Shown piece after piece: positions 62,623 through 64,000 of a stretch of 64,000 nucleotides of DNA. Numbering within the stretch: position 1 is the stretch's first letter; every line of letters starts with the position of its first letter. The notes beneath the pieces are model-generated. The model was not told where the DNA came from and did no database searches. It was given only the letters and a program-made list of their open reading frames with translations. Source of the DNA: Vibrio rotiferianus CAIM 577 = LMG 21460 (lineage in GTDB: Bacteria > Pseudomonadota > Gammaproteobacteria > Enterobacterales > Vibrionaceae). The position numbers and the translations under genes are program-made. The DNA is taken from contig NZ_APHW01000104.1 in NCBI RefSeq assembly GCF_002741985.1, positions 124,001-188,000 of the forward strand, given 5' to 3'.

Positions 62623-64000
62623 ATGGATATGAAAGCACACTACATCGATGGTGCCATGCACCTAGGATGCTCAGAAGAACACTTCATCACATATAATCCC
62701 GCCAATGGTGAACCGCTTGCGAATGTGAAGCAGGCTAACCAGCAAGATATGCAAGCGGCAATTGAATCTGCCAAGCGCGGCTTTGCGATTTGGTCTGCCA
62801 TGACGGCAACAGAACGAAGTCGTATTTTGCTTAAAGCGGTGGCGCTACTTCGTGAAAGAAACGACGAATTGGCAGCACTAGAAGTTGCGGATACGGGCAA
62901 ACCGATTCAAGAAGCGAATTGCGTAGACATTGCAACGGGCGCGGATGTGATCGAGTACTACGCAGGTCTTGCGCCTAGCATGCATGGCGAACAGCAACCG
63001 CTGAATGAATCCCAGTTTTTCTACACTCGCCGCGAACCTCTGGGTATTTGTGCGGGGATTGGGGCGTGGAACTACCCAATTCAAATCGCAATGTGGAAGT
63101 CTGCACCTGCGCTTGCTGCGGGTAATGCGATGATCTTTAAGCCATCAGAAGAAACCCCGTTAACCGCACTCAAACTGGCAGAAATCTACAGCGAAGCGGG
63201 ATTACCAGATGGCGTGTTCAACGTCATTCAAGGTGATTACCGAGTAGGGCAGATGCTCACCGCACATCCAGACATCGCTAAAATCTCTTTCACGGGTGAA
63301 TCCGGTACGGGCAAAGTGGTGATGGGTGACAGCGCGGCGACGCTGAAGCAAGTCACAATGGAGCTAGGCGGTAAGTCTCCAATGATCATTTTTGATGATG
63401 CCAAGTTAGACGACGCGGTTTCTGCTGCAATGGTTGCAAACTTCTACACCCAAGGTGAGGTCTGTACGCACGGTACTCGCGTGTTCGTTCATGAAGGTAT
63501 TTATGATGAGTTTGTCGATCAACTTAAGAAGCGTACTGAGCTGCTGGTGGTTGGCGATCCGCTTGATGAGCAAACCCAAATCGGCGCGCTAATTTCCAAA
63601 GAACACGAATCAAAAGTCCTTTCCGCAATTGAACAAGCGAAAGCAAGCAACGCAACGCTGCTGACTGGAGGCTACAAAGTCACAGAAAACGGTTTGGCGA
63701 GCGGTAATTTTGTTGTACCAACGGTTTTCATTGAATGCGAAGACGACATGCCCCATGTGCAGCAAGAGATCTTTGGTCCCGTAATGTCAGTGCTTAAGTT
63801 CAGTGACGAAGACGAAGTGATTGCTCGTGCTAACAACACCGATTACGGACTTGCGGCCGGTGTGTTCACGCAAAACCTCTCTCGTGCACACCGCGTTATT
63901 CATCAAATCCAAGCAGGTATTTGTTGGATTAATACGTGGGGCGATTCCCCAGCCGAAATGCCAGTTGGCGGTTACAAACTGTCTGGCGTTGGACGTGAAA
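62623..64000 (+). CDS. betB: Betaine aldehyde dehydrogenase BetB (3' truncated by window edge)
   Basis: Oxidises betaine aldehyde to glycine betaine with NAD(P)+. The open frame runs from ATG 62623 (or ATG 62629) through the window end, 459 codons visible of about 486. GAWNYPIQIAMWKSAPALAAG, SFTGESGTGKVVM, the catalytic Glu in TMELGGKSPM and the nucleophilic Cys in GEVCTHGTRV are all present. WGDSPAEMPVGGYKLSG near the edge fits BetB. betA would follow outside the window. Confidence 0.94.
   Translation, partial: MDMKAHYIDGAMHLGCSEEHFITYNPANGEPLANVKQANQQDMQAAIESAKRGFAIWSAMTATERSRILLKAVALLRERNDELAALEVADTGKPIQEANCVDIATGADVIEYYAGLAPSMHGEQQPLNESQFFYTRREPLGICAGIGAWNYPIQIAMWKSAPALAAGNAMIFKPSEETPLTALKLAEIYSEAGLPDGVFNVIQGDYRVGQMLTAHPDIAKISFTGESGTGKVVMGDSAATLKQVTMELGGKSPMIIFDDAKLDDAVSAAMVANFYTQGEVCTHGTRVFVHEGIYDEFVDQLKKRTELLVVGDPLDEQTQIGALISKEHESKVLSAIEQAKASNATLLTGGYKVTENGLASGNFVVPTVFIECEDDMPHVQQEIFGPVMSVLKFSDEDEVIARANNTDYGLAAGVFTQNLSRAHRVIHQIQAGICWINTWGDSPAEMPVGGYKLSGVGRE

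Overview
The gene content and order point to a marine gammaproteobacterium of the genus Vibrio, most likely a stretch of the second chromosome. The pha cluster (phaB-phaA-phaP-phaC), napFDABC with a tiny nap-linked membrane protein and divergent narQ-narP, and a betI-betB start are all typical of Vibrio. No rRNA, tRNA or complete insertion sequence was recognised.

Layout: 1-4.05 kb, polyhydroxybutyrate synthesis. 4.2-8.85 kb (minus), periplasmic nitrate reductase, with a NarP-type 7-2-7 site and an FNR-like site upstream, then narQ-narP on plus. 11.7-16.4 kb, a response regulator/PAS pair, a bifunctional NAD(P)HX repair enzyme, and guaC with a PurR-like operator and a leader holding two hairpins with identical loops. 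16.4-21.6 kb, a variable stretch (HAD hydrolase, methyltransferase, small unknown gene, large lipoprotein) with long gaps.

21.8-40.6 kb is the centrepiece: a large type III-D-like CRISPR-Cas locus. It has an eight-repeat array, a Csx16-family gene, two different cas2 genes, a reverse transcriptase-Cas1 fusion, a predicted periplasmic protein, a zinc-ribbon membrane protein, four CARF-type signalling proteins (a Csm6/NE0113-family protein, a Card1/Can2-like nuclease and two membrane-anchored CARF proteins), Cas6, several RAMP (Cas7/Cas5) subunits and a Cas10 with an intact GGDD cyclase motif but no HD nuclease domain. One membrane CARF protein carries an N-terminal domain resembling Csx16, which suggests a membrane effector with a built-in cyclic-oligoadenylate off-switch. 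Three genes of the locus are split by one-base frame changes. In csm6-like and csx10-like the break lies exactly at a run of eight G; in RT-cas1 it lies at or near a run of four G. This raises the possibility of phase variation of a CRISPR system by homopolymer slippage, with sequencing error or decay as the main alternatives. A palindromic CAAATTTG-centred motif lies upstream of several operons of the locus.

41-64 kb: an ArdC-like antirestriction metalloprotease beside the CRISPR locus; EAL-domain c-di-GMP phosphodiesterases; a haem/metal acquisition group (TonB receptor, periplasmic binding protein, His-rich DUF3500 protein) with a frameshifted SUMF1-type lipoprotein; TMEM175-like and other membrane proteins; a nucleotidyltransferase; an orphan type IV pilin-like protein; an amidohydrolase; a PLP-dependent decarboxylase; a DUF4432 protein with two LacI-type palindromes upstream; and betI plus the start of betB at the right edge.

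How the CRISPR genes would work together (known families plus inference): Cas6 and the RAMP subunits process and hold crRNA; on target RNA recognition Cas10 makes cyclic oligoadenylate; this activates the Card1-like nuclease, the Csm6-like protein and the membrane CARF proteins; Csx16-type domains may degrade the messenger. RT-Cas1 with Cas2 would acquire spacers, including from RNA, if the split gene still yields active protein.
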